From positions 1-64,000 of the forward strand of contig NZ_QJJU01000013.1 of NCBI RefSeq assembly GCF_003201655.1: 64,000 bases of DNA. The letters run 5' to 3'. This stretch comes from Mycolicibacterium moriokaense. GTDB lineage: Bacteria; Actinomycetota; Actinomycetes; Mycobacteriales; Mycobacteriaceae. A model generated the notes under the pieces. It saw only the letters and a program-made list of their open reading frames with translations, made no database searches and had not been told where the DNA came from. Shown here in pieces: positions 1 through 9,916 of this stretch (position 1 is the stretch's first letter; every line of letters starts with the position of its first letter). Position numbers and translations under genes: made by a program.

Positions 1-296
1 CATTTCAAGCCACAAAACAGCACACGAATCTCAGCTACACCCCACCGCCCTGGGCATCCAGGGCACCAACCCCAGACACCTTCCAACTTAGGGACGAATC
101 TGGAGGCCAGCGCAGAAAGACACGGCCAAGGTGCCTAAGCGTCCGAATTCTGGTTCGCGCTCATACGCTTAGTGATCGAAACCGCTGCTAGACGTAGCTA
201 CGAAGACCGGCGCGAGGGCTAGATAATCAAGAACGCCCTACTCGCTAATCTTCATTGCATCTCGACAGCTGCTGGTCGTCGGTACTGAATCGGGCC
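1..296. other. Leading segment without a recognisable gene
   Basis: I see no coding frame with a credible start, ribosome site or family resemblance here. It is the upstream region of the TetR-R2lox operon and may hold the edge of a gene lying outside the window. No repeat or RNA gene was recognised. Confidence 0.5.
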
Positions 297-324
297 TTGA
301 CCGTGACGCGGCTCACAGTAATAT
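297..324 (+). promoter_or_regulatory. Probable sigma70-type promoter of the TetR-R2lox operon
   Basis: TTGACC (297-302) and TAATAT (319-324) are 16 bp apart, close to the major-sigma consensus and unusually AT-rich for this DNA. The predicted transcription start (about 331) lies inside the palindrome at 323-337, about 26 nt before the chosen TetR start. Confidence 0.6.
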
Positions 325-337
325 GACCAGTGGTCAT
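323..337. promoter_or_regulatory. Perfect 15-bp palindrome, probable TetR operator
   Basis: ATGACCA-G-TGGTCAT is a perfect 7-1-7 inverted repeat. It overlaps the end of the -10 element and the predicted transcription start of the downstream TetR gene, the classic position for autorepression. Binding by that TetR is inferred from position only. Confidence 0.7.
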
Positions 338-356
338 CGACCCCTGGGAGGACCCG

Positions 357-1058
357 ATGCCGACGGTGACATGGGCACGCGTCGATCCGACTCGCCGCGC
401 AGCAGTGATAGAGGCCGCACAGGCCGAGTTCGGAGCGCACGGCTTCTCACGCGGCAGCCTGAACGTCATCGCCAGGCGCGCGGGAGTCGCGAAGGGCAGC
501 CTGTTCCAGTACTTCGCGGACAAGCGCGACCTTTACGCGTTCATCGCCGACGTCGGTAGCCAACGTGTGCGCGCCTACATGGAGGCCCGCATCCGCGAGC
601 TCGACCCGAGCAGACCATTCTTCGCATTTCTCACCGACCTTCTCGACAGCTGGGTCGCGTACTTCGCCGATCATCCGCAGGAACGTTCGCTTCATGCCGC
701 GGCGAGTTTCGAGGTCGACACCGACGCCCGGGTCAGCGTTCGGACGGTCATCCATCGGCATTACCTGGACGTTCTGAGGCCACTGGTGCGCGACGCGCAC
801 GCACGCGGGGATCTGCGCGCCGACAGCGATACCGACGCGTTGCTGTCGCTGCTGCTGATGATCTTTCCGCATCTCGCGCTGGCGCCCTACGTGCGCGGCA
901 TGGATCCGATCCTCGGGCTTGACGAGCCGACGCCGGAACAGCCGGCATTGGCCGTCCGAAGGCTCGTCGCAGTCTTGGCTGCCGCATTCTCTTCCGTCGC
1001 CCCCACAGCCACAAACCGCCACCCGGCGGCGGAACAGCAACTGCCACAGCATCTTTGA
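357..1058 (+). CDS. TetR family regulator (Rv0232-like)
   Basis: A TetR/AcrR repressor with an N-terminal helix-turn-helix ending in the typical SLFQYFADKRDLY segment and a helical ligand-binding domain. I chose the ATG at 357, giving MPTVTWARVD, because GGGAGGA lies just upstream at 345-351. A GTG at 330 is in frame but sits inside the palindrome and predicted transcription start. It is followed after 17 nt by the R2-like ligand-binding oxidase gene, the same order as Rv0232-Rv0233 in M. tuberculosis. It probably controls itself and that oxidase through the palindrome at 323-337. The ligand is unknown. Confidence 0.85.
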   Translation: MPTVTWARVDPTRRAAVIEAAQAEFGAHGFSRGSLNVIARRAGVAKGSLFQYFADKRDLYAFIADVGSQRVRAYMEARIRELDPSRPFFAFLTDLLDSWVAYFADHPQERSLHAAASFEVDTDARVSVRTVIHRHYLDVLRPLVRDAHARGDLRADSDTDALLSLLLMIFPHLALAPYVRGMDPILGLDEPTPEQPALAVRRLVAVLAAAFSSVAPTATNRHPAAEQQLPQHL

Positions 1059-1075
1059 TCTGAGGAAGTCAAGAA

Positions 1076-2020
1076 ATGACACGGATAAATTCACAGTCGA
1101 TCAACGCGGGCGGGCTCAACTGGAACAGCTTGCCGTTGAAGCTGTTCGCCGGGGGCAACGCGAAGTTCTGGGATCCGGCCGACATCGACTTCTCCCGTGA
1201 CCGGGCGGACTGGGAGTCGCTGTCCGAGCTCGAACGGGACTGGGCCACTCGGCTGTGCGCCGAGTTCATCGCAGGCGAAGAAGCGGTCACCCAGGACATC
1301 CAGCCGTTCATGGCCGCGATGCGGGCGGAGGGACGACTCGGCGACGAAATGTATCTGACGCAGTTCGCATACGAGGAGGCCAAGCACACCCAGGTGTTCC
1401 GCATGTGGTTGGACGCCGTCGGAATCACCGACGACCTGCACCACTACCTCGACGACCTTCCGTCCTACCGGCAGATGTTCTACGAGGAGCTTCCCGAATC
1501 ACTCAACGCCCTTTCGAGTGATCCCTCGCCTGCCGCCCAGGTTCGGGCGTCGGCGACCTATAACCACGTGATCGAAGGCATGATGGCGTTGACGGGATAC
1601 TATGCGTGGCACAAGATTTGCGCGGACCGCGGCATCCTTCCCGGCATGCAGGAGCTGGTGCAGCGCATCGGTGACGACGAGCGGCGTCACATGGCTTGGG
1701 GCACCTTCACGTGTCGTCGCCATGTCGCTGCCGACGACGGCAATTGGGCAGTATTCGAAACTCGTATGAGCGAGCTCATTCCGTTGGCATTGCGCAACAC
1801 CGAAGAGGCCTTCGCCCTCTACGACGCAGACAACATCCCCTTCGACCTGACGATGGACGAGTTCATGCAGTACGCCACCGACAAGGGAATGCGTCGATTG
1901 GGCACGATCAGTAGCGCACGGGGCCGTCCGCTCGCGGACATCGATATCGACTACGAGCCGCTAGCTCTGGAGGACAGGTTCGCCGTCGAGGACGAGAAGG
2001 CCCTGGCCGCGTCGGCATAG
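1076..2020 (+). CDS. R2-like ligand-binding oxidase (R2lox, Rv0233 type)
   Basis: A 314-residue ferritin-fold protein with a heterodinuclear Mn/Fe site; despite old names (NrdB) this family is not a ribonucleotide reductase subunit. The metal ligands known for Rv0233 fall at the same numbers here: E68, E101 and H104 (EEAKH), E167, E202 and H205 (ERRH). The residues that form the Val-Tyr ether cross-link in R2lox, V71 and Y162, are also present. AGGAAG at 1064-1069 gives the ribosome site. Family members oxidise a bound long-chain ligand; the physiological substrate is not established. Cotranscribed with the TetR gene before it and possibly with the kinase gene 16 nt after it. Confidence 0.93.
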   Translation: MTRINSQSINAGGLNWNSLPLKLFAGGNAKFWDPADIDFSRDRADWESLSELERDWATRLCAEFIAGEEAVTQDIQPFMAAMRAEGRLGDEMYLTQFAYEEAKHTQVFRMWLDAVGITDDLHHYLDDLPSYRQMFYEELPESLNALSSDPSPAAQVRASATYNHVIEGMMALTGYYAWHKICADRGILPGMQELVQRIGDDERRHMAWGTFTCRRHVAADDGNWAVFETRMSELIPLALRNTEEAFALYDADNIPFDLTMDEFMQYATDKGMRRLGTISSARGRPLADIDIDYEPLALEDRFAVEDEKALAASA

Positions 2021-2036
2021 TCGTTATCGTGAGCCG

Positions 2037-3899
<1,863 letters not shown>

Positions 3900-4049
3900 C
3901 GCCGCAGCCGATCAGGCGCTCTACCTGCGTCAATAGCCGCAATTTGAGCACGCCGATTCGGCAGCCCGATTCCCCAAGAATCCGCCAAGCGGTCAGGCGC
4001 AATCTTTCGTCACGGCCAACAAGGGCCCACAGCACGAAAGGAGCCAAAC

Positions 4050-4796
4050 ATGAACCCGAATGTCGCGATTTGCAAGCCTTCACTTCCGACAACTTCACCC
4101 CGCGCACGGCAGATGAATGGCCTCTACGCGCTGAAGCCCTGGTTCACCCGGCGACTGACGCCGATCCTCAATACCGCCGTGGCGCACAACGTGTCACCGG
4201 ACGCCTTCACCGCGGCCGGCGTTGTCGCCGCCGGAGCGGCCGGAGTCGCCATCGCCTTCGGCATCTGGCCGCTTGCGGCGCTGTTCCTGGTGCTGCGGCT
4301 GGCAGGAGCCAACCTCGACGGCGCGGTTGCCCGCGCCCGCGGAGTGAGCAGGCCGTGGGGCTTCGTCCTCAACGAGATCGGCGACCGCGCCTCCGACCTT
4401 CTGACCTTCGCAGGGCTGGCCGTATTCGTGGCCCGACTGCACGGCCCCGGGATGCACTGGTTGTCCTGGCCCGTGATTCAGGTGCTCGTCGCCGCGCTGG
4501 CGTCGACACTGCCCACCTTCGCCTCGCTGGCCGCCGCGGCCGCAGGCGCGACGCGACGCAACGGTGGCCCGCTCGGCAAGACCGAGCGGTGCCTCTTCAT
4601 CGCGCTGGCCACCGCATTCCCCGTGATCCTGCCGGTGGTGCTGACGCAGCTGGTCAACGGTTCGCTGATCACCACCTTCCTGCGGCTGCGGGCCGCGCGC
4701 CGCGAGTTGGCTGCGAAGCAGCAGGACGAGCAGCAAGTCGCCGATGACGCAGAGTTCGCCGCAATCACGAAGCCGTTGACGGCGGTGGCAGCATGA
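4050..4796 (+). CDS. CDP-alcohol phosphatidyltransferase family protein (YnbA-like)
   Basis: A multi-spanning membrane enzyme of 248 residues. The CDP-OH signature is D90-G91-A-V-A94-R95, G104, N108, D112. In the usual four-aspartate motif two positions differ: the first aspartate is A87 and the third is N108 (LNEIGD). I recall an L-N-E-x-G-D arrangement from the E. coli YnbA / Pseudomonas PA2541 branch, but this needs alignment. The ribosome site AAAGGAG is just before ATG 4050; a second ATG at residue 22 is possible. Its stop overlaps the start of the acyltransferase gene (ATGA), so the two are translationally coupled. The acceptor alcohol cannot be told from the sequence. Confidence 0.85.
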   Translation: MNPNVAICKPSLPTTSPRARQMNGLYALKPWFTRRLTPILNTAVAHNVSPDAFTAAGVVAAGAAGVAIAFGIWPLAALFLVLRLAGANLDGAVARARGVSRPWGFVLNEIGDRASDLLTFAGLAVFVARLHGPGMHWLSWPVIQVLVAALASTLPTFASLAAAAAGATRRNGGPLGKTERCLFIALATAFPVILPVVLTQLVNGSLITTFLRLRAARRELAAKQQDEQQVADDAEFAAITKPLTAVAA

Positions 4797-5428
4797 CCAC
4801 GATCCGAATCCCGAGCGTGCTTCGGCACTGGATGTGGCGAGTGGTGGCCGCAGTGTCAGGCGGAATCACCGTGACCGGTAAATGGCGAGTGAAGGGCGGC
4901 TGCGTCGTCGTGGCCAACCACTCCTCGCACGCCGACACCGCGGTGCTGCTGGCCGCACTTCCGCCCAACGCAAAGCCCGTTTTCGTCGCGGCAGCCGACT
5001 ACTGGTTCGACGTGCCGGTGCGCAAGTTCATCGCCAGCTCGCTTGCCGGCGTGCTTCCGGTGCGTCGCAACGGCGGCGGCAGCTTCGAGGCAATGCTCGC
5101 CGCGGCCCGCCCGGCCCTTGAGGCCGGACGCACCGTCGTCATCTACCCCGAGGGCACCCGCGCGACCAACGGCATCGTCGGGGACTTCCGCTCCGGCGCT
5201 TTGCGGTTGGCTCGCGAATGCGGTGTGCCGGTCGTCCCGATCGCATTGACGGGCACTGCCGACGTGCTGCCCAAGGGCGGTCGCTGGTCCCCCGCCCCGA
5301 TGCAGATCCGCATCGGCGAAGCCGTCGACCCGGACAGCGTCTCGGCGCAGCAGCTGCGGGAGCAGGTCGTGACCATGAAGGAAGGCCTTCAGCCCGAGAT
5401 CGTTAACCGGTACGCGCTCGCTGCGTAA
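4793..5428 (+). CDS. 1-acylglycerol-phosphate acyltransferase-like protein (PlsC family)
   Basis: A 211-residue lysophospholipid acyltransferase. The catalytic HX4D motif is H43-SSHA-D48 and the acceptor-binding motif is E120-G-T-R123, so both hallmark boxes are intact. It uses acyl-CoA or acyl-ACP to acylate a lysophospholipid or related alcohol at the inner membrane face. The start overlaps the upstream CDP-alcohol phosphotransferase stop by ATGA. Its last 26 bases overlap the 3' end of the convergent FHA-ABC gene. With the CdsA-like gene at 8387-9295 it would supply a dedicated phosphatidate/CDP-lipid pathway. Confidence 0.88.
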   Translation: MTTIRIPSVLRHWMWRVVAAVSGGITVTGKWRVKGGCVVVANHSSHADTAVLLAALPPNAKPVFVAAADYWFDVPVRKFIASSLAGVLPVRRNGGGSFEAMLAAARPALEAGRTVVIYPEGTRATNGIVGDFRSGALRLARECGVPVVPIALTGTADVLPKGGRWSPAPMQIRIGEAVDPDSVSAQQLREQVVTMKEGLQPEIVNRYALAA

Positions 5429-7739
5429 GCCGGATCTTCCATCGCACCAACCCGGCATAGAACACCGAAAGAACGCCGAGCATCGCGATGTCGAAAAGCC
5501 ACACCGAGCCCTCGTGCTTCCAATGGGAATCCTTCGAGATCACCAAAACCGTATTAGTCAGATCGGCCGTCGACGCGGTGGCCGCCAAACCCCACCGCGC
5601 CGGCGTGAGCCACGAGACGGGGTCCAGCACCCGGTCCGTCACCGGGATCATCCCGCCTGCGAGCACCACCTGCACCATGAGCGCCACCACTGTCAGCGGC
5701 AGCACCTGATTGTTGTTCTGCGCCAACGCAGACACCAACAGGCCGACGATCGCCGACGCCACACACGTGGCCGCGATACCCGCGAAAAGCTCGAGTGTCG
5801 GACTGCCGAGCAGTGTCGCACCCATCGGCGCGCCCTTGCCGATCGTCACGACCAGAACCAGGACGGCGGACTGAAGAACCGCGATCGCGCCGAACACAAC
5901 GATCTTGGCCGCGAGATACGCCGACGTGGATAGCCCGACCGCTTGCTCGCGGCAGAAGATGGCGCGTTCGCCGACCAATGTGCGAACAGTCAGTGCGGTT
6001 CCCATGAAGAACGCGCCGAAGTTCATCATCACCAAGATCTGCTTTGCCTCGTTCGGTGCGGCGCCTGCGAATTCAGCCTTGCCGAAGCCGGCGTGGCCGG
6101 CCACGGCGAGCGGCAGCAGCCCGACGAGGAACGGCAGCAGGGCCAAGAACACGAAGTAACCGCGGTCGGCGACGAGCAGCCGCAGCTGTCGACGGGCAAT
6201 CGTCGAGAACTGGCGCCACAGGTTGGCCTGCACGGCCGTTCCAGACTCAGCGGGTTGCCCGGACGCGGGCTGGGCCGGCGGCTCGTCGACGCGACCGGCG
6301 CGCTCGAGATGTCGCCGCTGGGCCGCGTCGGGATCGGCGCTGATGCCGGTGAATATGTCGGCCCAGTCGGCGGTGCCCATCGCCGCTGCGAGCTCGCCGG
6401 GCGGACCGCAGAATGCGGTCTTGCCGCCGGGGGCAAGCAACAGCACTTGGTCGCACACGTCCAGATAGGCCAGCGAATGCGTGACGACCACGATGACGCG
6501 GCCTGCGTCGGCGAGCTGGCGCAGCATCTTCATCACCTGCTGGTCCAGGGCAGGGTCCAGTCCGGTCGTCGGCTCGTCGAGCACGAGCAGCGACGGCCCG
6601 GTCAACAACTCCAATGCGACCGACGCACGTTTGCGCTGCCCGCCCGACAGCTTGTCGATGCGGGTGTCCGCGTGCGGCGTCAACTCGAGTTCCTCGAGCA
6701 CCTGCGCGACCACACGCTGCCGGTCCTCCTTGGTGGTGTCCGGCGGCATCCGCAGTTCCGCCGCGTAGCCCAACGCTTGGTTGATGGTGAGCTGCCCGTG
6801 TACGACGTCGTCTTGCGGAACCATGCCGATCCGGGTGCGCATCGACGCGTACTCGGCGTGGACATCGTGCGCTTCGAACAACACCGCACCGCTGTCCGGC
6901 CGCGTGCCGCCCGCGATCACGTTCAACAACGTGGACTTGCCCGAACCCGAAGGGCCGATCACCGCGGTCAACGTCGCCGGCTTGACGGAGAACGAAACAC
7001 GGTCCAGCAGTGAGCGATTGCCTGCGATGGTCGAGCTGATGTCGCGCACCTCGAGGCCGCCGGTCTTGTCGGCGGGTTCGATGCGACGGACGAGATTGCC
7101 GTCCTCGAACACAAAGTCGACGTTGCCGATCGTGACGACGTCGTTCTGCTTCAGCGCCGTGTTCTCGACACGGTGGCCGTTGACGAACGTGCCACTGGCG
7201 CTGTCGGCATCCTGTATCCGCACTCCTTCCGGCGTCGTCAGCAGCGTCGCGTGATGGTCCGAGGCCAGTACATCCGGGATCACGACATCGTTTCCGAAGG
7301 CGCGGCCGATCCTCGTTGTCGATGGATCATTCCCGGATGCCGCCTGGTGGGCGGGCAGAACCGTGGTGGCGGTGTCGGGTTCCCGTTTGATCCGGGTCGT
7401 CGGTAGATCATCCGGCTGAGGTGCCGGGCCGAGTTCGAACGTCAGCCATGGGCCTTCGGGATCGCCGATGTGAAGGATCTGCCCGCTGCGGATGTCCACG
7501 GAATACACCCGCTTTTCCGCGAGGAAGATTCCGTTCCTGCTCTCGTTGTCGATCGCGACCCACCGACCGTCGTGGTATCGCAGCAGTACGTGAGCCCGGG
7601 AGACCGCGGGGTGCGGGAGACGCACGTCGGCCCGCACGTCACGGCCGACAATGACATCGCGGCCCGCCGCGAACGTGCGCTGCCAACGACCCCCGAAGCT
7701 GACGGTGATCGTGGGCGGCAGCGGCCGGCTCATCCGCAC
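5403..7739 (-). CDS. FHA-domain ABC-2 transporter (Rv1747-like)
   Basis: A 778-residue half-transporter (numbering from GTG 7739; an ATG two codons in is an alternative). Two FHA phosphothreonine-binding domains come first: GR at 32-33 with SRAH 47-50 and NG 69-70, then GR at 145-146 with SGTFVNG 182-188. An ABC ATPase follows, with Walker A 262-270 (GPSGSGKST), LSGGQ signature and LLVLDEP Walker B. The last third is a hydrophobic ABC-2 permease. Thr-Thr-Arg sequences in the inter-FHA linker (T114/T115 and T141/T142) resemble the phospho-acceptor sites by which Rv1747 is regulated. Likely exports a lipid or lipid-linked envelope component under control of the kinase at 2037-3899. Confidence 0.9.
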   Translation of the reverse strand: MRMSRPLPPTITVSFGGRWQRTFAAGRDVIVGRDVRADVRLPHPAVSRAHVLLRYHDGRWVAIDNESRNGIFLAEKRVYSVDIRSGQILHIGDPEGPWLTFELGPAPQPDDLPTTRIKREPDTATTVLPAHQAASGNDPSTTRIGRAFGNDVVIPDVLASDHHATLLTTPEGVRIQDADSASGTFVNGHRVENTALKQNDVVTIGNVDFVFEDGNLVRRIEPADKTGGLEVRDISSTIAGNRSLLDRVSFSVKPATLTAVIGPSGSGKSTLLNVIAGGTRPDSGAVLFEAHDVHAEYASMRTRIGMVPQDDVVHGQLTINQALGYAAELRMPPDTTKEDRQRVVAQVLEELELTPHADTRIDKLSGGQRKRASVALELLTGPSLLVLDEPTTGLDPALDQQVMKMLRQLADAGRVIVVVTHSLAYLDVCDQVLLLAPGGKTAFCGPPGELAAAMGTADWADIFTGISADPDAAQRRHLERAGRVDEPPAQPASGQPAESGTAVQANLWRQFSTIARRQLRLLVADRGYFVFLALLPFLVGLLPLAVAGHAGFGKAEFAGAAPNEAKQILVMMNFGAFFMGTALTVRTLVGERAIFCREQAVGLSTSAYLAAKIVVFGAIAVLQSAVLVLVVTIGKGAPMGATLLGSPTLELFAGIAATCVASAIVGLLVSALAQNNNQVLPLTVVALMVQVVLAGGMIPVTDRVLDPVSWLTPARWGLAATASTADLTNTVLVISKDSHWKHEGSVWLFDIAMLGVLSVFYAGLVRWKIRLTQRARTG

Positions 7740-7778
7740 AATCTATTCGGTCCCCACCTTCGCATGCGGGCCTTCAAG

Positions 7779-8390
7779 CTATGACCATGCGGCGATCACT
7801 GCGGACAGCGCGGCGATGAATACGACGGTCGCAATGATCAGGTAGACGCCGTAAAGCCGTCGAAGCAAGGGATGGAACACCTTTGACAGCAGCCAGACCA
7901 CCAATCCGACTCCCGAGATCCGCAGTCCACGCTCCAGCAGCGTCCAGCGGGCCAGGTTCCACAATTCGATGTGATGTTCACCGGCGGCGCGGGCGTACAC
8001 CTTGACGGGGATGCCCGACAACGCTTGATGCATCATCGCGCTGGGACCGGCAGCCAGCTGGCCGAAGGCCGTCGCCGCCATCCGCGGGGTCGTCAGCGGT
8101 GCGGGCAACAACGTGCCGCGCGACGTCAGCCACGCATTGGTTAGCACACCGAGCACGGAGCCGACGATCACCGCTGCGGCCCATGGCATCACGCGGCGAG
8201 GGACGGCGGCGGCGAACAGTATCAACGCCATCTCGGCGACGATGAACCAGCTCAGCGCTTCGGTGAAACCCCATACGAATGCCAGCAGCAGACCGTAGGG
8301 GCTCGTGACGAGGCGGGCGATCACCGTCCAGACACGTGACTCGCGCTCCTGCGCGATGAATTGTGTTGCACCAGAACGAAGCTTGCTCAT
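7779..8390 (-). CDS. Integral membrane protein, DedA/YqaA-like
   Basis: A 203-residue polytopic protein starting MSKLRSGATQ. An opening motif WGFTEALSWF after a basic N-terminus resembles the GF-x-E stretch of DedA/YqaA (SNARE-associated Golgi, VTT) proteins, which act in lipid translocation or proton-coupled transport. I am not certain of the family. The start was chosen because ATG 8390 overlaps the CdsA-like stop (ATGA); a longer frame would run into that gene. Likely the second gene of a CdsA-led transcription unit, with the FHA-ABC gene 40 nt downstream. Confidence 0.7.
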   Translation of the reverse strand: MSKLRSGATQFIAQERESRVWTVIARLVTSPYGLLLAFVWGFTEALSWFIVAEMALILFAAAVPRRVMPWAAAVIVGSVLGVLTNAWLTSRGTLLPAPLTTPRMAATAFGQLAAGPSAMMHQALSGIPVKVYARAAGEHHIELWNLARWTLLERGLRISGVGLVVWLLSKVFHPLLRRLYGVYLIIATVVFIAALSAVIAAWS

Positions 8391-9295
8391 CCGATGAGAT
8401 ACGCCAGCGGTAGCACGACCAGCAGAGAGTCGATCCGGTCGAGCAGGCCTCCGAAGCCAGGCAGCCATTCGCCTGCGTCCTTGACCTGGGCCTGCCGCTT
8501 CAGCATCGACTCGAGGAGGTCGCCGAACAAGCCGCCGATCGACACCGCGATGAGCAGACCGATCGAAATCGTGCCGAGCAACGTAAGCACGATGAACGCC
8601 CCGATGCTCGCGCCGACCATCCCGCCGACCGTTTTGTTCGGACTCAGCGGGGACAACGGCTGGCGCGCCCAGCGCAAGCGGCGCAACCCTTTTCCGCCGC
8701 ACCACGCTGCGACGTCAGTGGCCGATACGGCGAAGCACACCAGATACGCGTTTGGCTCCAACAGCACGAGGTGCGCCAGGGACCAACAGATCCACACCGA
8801 ACCGAACGCGGTGAATACGGAGCGCCTGCCACCATTTTCGACGTCACCGCCGAGCACCGATGGCAGTGCACAGAACAACATAACGATCGGGACGGCGGCC
8901 AAAAGAGATGGGCGCAGCCACGCCGCGAGCGGATACAGCACAGCCAGCGCCAGCAGCACGCAGGTGTCGACTCTGCTGAGACTCACCAACCGCCCATATT
9001 CGACAACCGCGACCACTGCCAGCACTGCGGCGACCGCGGCAGTCGTGCCTTGACCTATCCAGATCGGGATGCCGACAGCCACCGCGATGACGACCCATGT
9101 GCGCCACTTCTGGATCAGCTCCGGCTTTCGCGATGCAGACACCGCGATACCGCCGATCACCAGGATCCCGACCGTGACCCACATGAAGAAGACAGATCGG
9201 CCGTACAGATGGATATGCAGCGGACCAAGGTCGAGGTCGAGCCCCATCCGGCGATCGAGGTGCAGGAACCACAGGTACTGGTCGACGACCATCAT
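8387..9295 (-). CDS. CDP-diacylglycerol synthase family protein (CdsA-like)
   Basis: A 302-residue multi-spanning phosphatidate cytidylyltransferase that makes CDP-lipid from phosphatidate and CTP. The C-terminal signature is complete: SMLKRQAQVKD followed by PGFGGLLDRIDS. Two ATGs in tandem (9295, 9292) are equally possible starts. The family is normally a single housekeeping gene; here it sits among a phosphatidyltransferase, an acyltransferase and an exporter and is probably a dedicated paralogue, as in E. coli ynbAB-type loci. It leads the minus-strand unit that includes the DedA-like and FHA-ABC genes. Confidence 0.88.
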   Translation of the reverse strand: MMVVDQYLWFLHLDRRMGLDLDLGPLHIHLYGRSVFFMWVTVGILVIGGIAVSASRKPELIQKWRTWVVIAVAVGIPIWIGQGTTAAVAAVLAVVAVVEYGRLVSLSRVDTCVLLALAVLYPLAAWLRPSLLAAVPIVMLFCALPSVLGGDVENGGRRSVFTAFGSVWICWSLAHLVLLEPNAYLVCFAVSATDVAAWCGGKGLRRLRWARQPLSPLSPNKTVGGMVGASIGAFIVLTLLGTISIGLLIAVSIGGLFGDLLESMLKRQAQVKDAGEWLPGFGGLLDRIDSLLVVLPLAYLIG

Positions 9296-9608
9296 CCTGG
9301 CCCAGCCCGTTCGTGGTTCGGACCCAACTCGTCCAAGGGGTAGCGGCCGAACGGCAACGTGTGCACATCAGCCTCCCGAGCGAATTACGGTCCCGTACAC
9401 GATAAGCGGTGCTGACAGATCCAGAACCGAAAGCGAGACGAACTCTGTCGCCATTTTATCCAGGCGTTGAAACGTCTGATCGGTTGTCCACACCTCAAAG
9501 TCGTTACGTACGGCGGTCCGTTACTCGTGTCGTTCACGTGTGTTCAAGCTGCCGGCATGTCTCCACTCTTACATATTGTCTTGCGAGACAATGCATCCGA
9601 ATCCACCG
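9296..9608. other. Gene-free spacer between CdsA-like gene and phosphoesterase relic
   Basis: No supported coding region. It carries the likely promoter of the minus-strand CdsA-like unit and a perfect inverted repeat at 9575-9592, described separately. Confidence 0.5.
9575..9592. promoter_or_regulatory. Perfect 7-4-7 inverted repeat, operator or weak terminator
   Basis: ATTGTCT-TGCG-AGACAAT. It lies 17 bp past the end of the decayed phosphoesterase gene and about 280 bp upstream of the CdsA-like start. The stem lacks a following T-tract, so an operator for a dimeric regulator is at least as likely as a terminator. Confidence 0.45.
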
Positions 9609-9905
9609 CTACACCAATTCCTCCTGCCAGAACTCGTTCATGGGTTGGGCGAATCGGTCATTGTTCGTCAGAGGGAGAAGGTTGAGCGAGTCTTCGATCG
9701 TGCGTAGCAGGCTGTAGTGGTTGTACTGGTCGCCGGCAACGAAGTGACCCGGGCGCATCCCGGCGTCGATGGCTCCCTGTCACGGGATGACGATCGTGAC
9801 GATGTGATTGCCTTCATTGCCGACGCCCGTCGTGATGTTGTTGTAGTCCTCGTCGAACGTGACGACGATGGCGCTCCTCTTATCAGCTACTTTGCGGAGC
9901 CCTGC
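9609..9905 (-). pseudogene. Decayed phosphoesterase (phospholipase C / alkaline-phosphatase-like), C-terminal remnant
   Basis: Reading the minus strand gives a convincing C-terminal end of a bacterial phosphoesterase: a VVTFDEDYN segment, NEGNHIVTIVIP, then an in-frame TGA (9783-9785), then QGAIDAGMRPGHFVAGDQYN and SLLRTIEDSL to a TAG at 9609. The reading frame and family pattern continue unchanged past the TGA, so it is a nonsense mutation. The N-terminal two thirds of the enzyme are absent; the desaturase gene ends 12 bp upstream. The part before the TGA could still be read as a 62-codon frame, but it is not a working enzyme. Confidence 0.75.
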
Positions 9906-9916
9906 CACGCCACTGA

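Noticed and set aside
5943..7013. Plus-strand open frame of 356 codons inside the FHA-ABC gene
   Set aside because: The ATPase motifs are all on the minus strand; the plus frame has low-complexity composition.
9783..9785. In-frame TGA as a selenocysteine codon
   Set aside because: The family has no cysteine or selenocysteine at this position, the N-terminal region is missing, and no SECIS-like hairpin was evident. A nonsense mutation is simpler.
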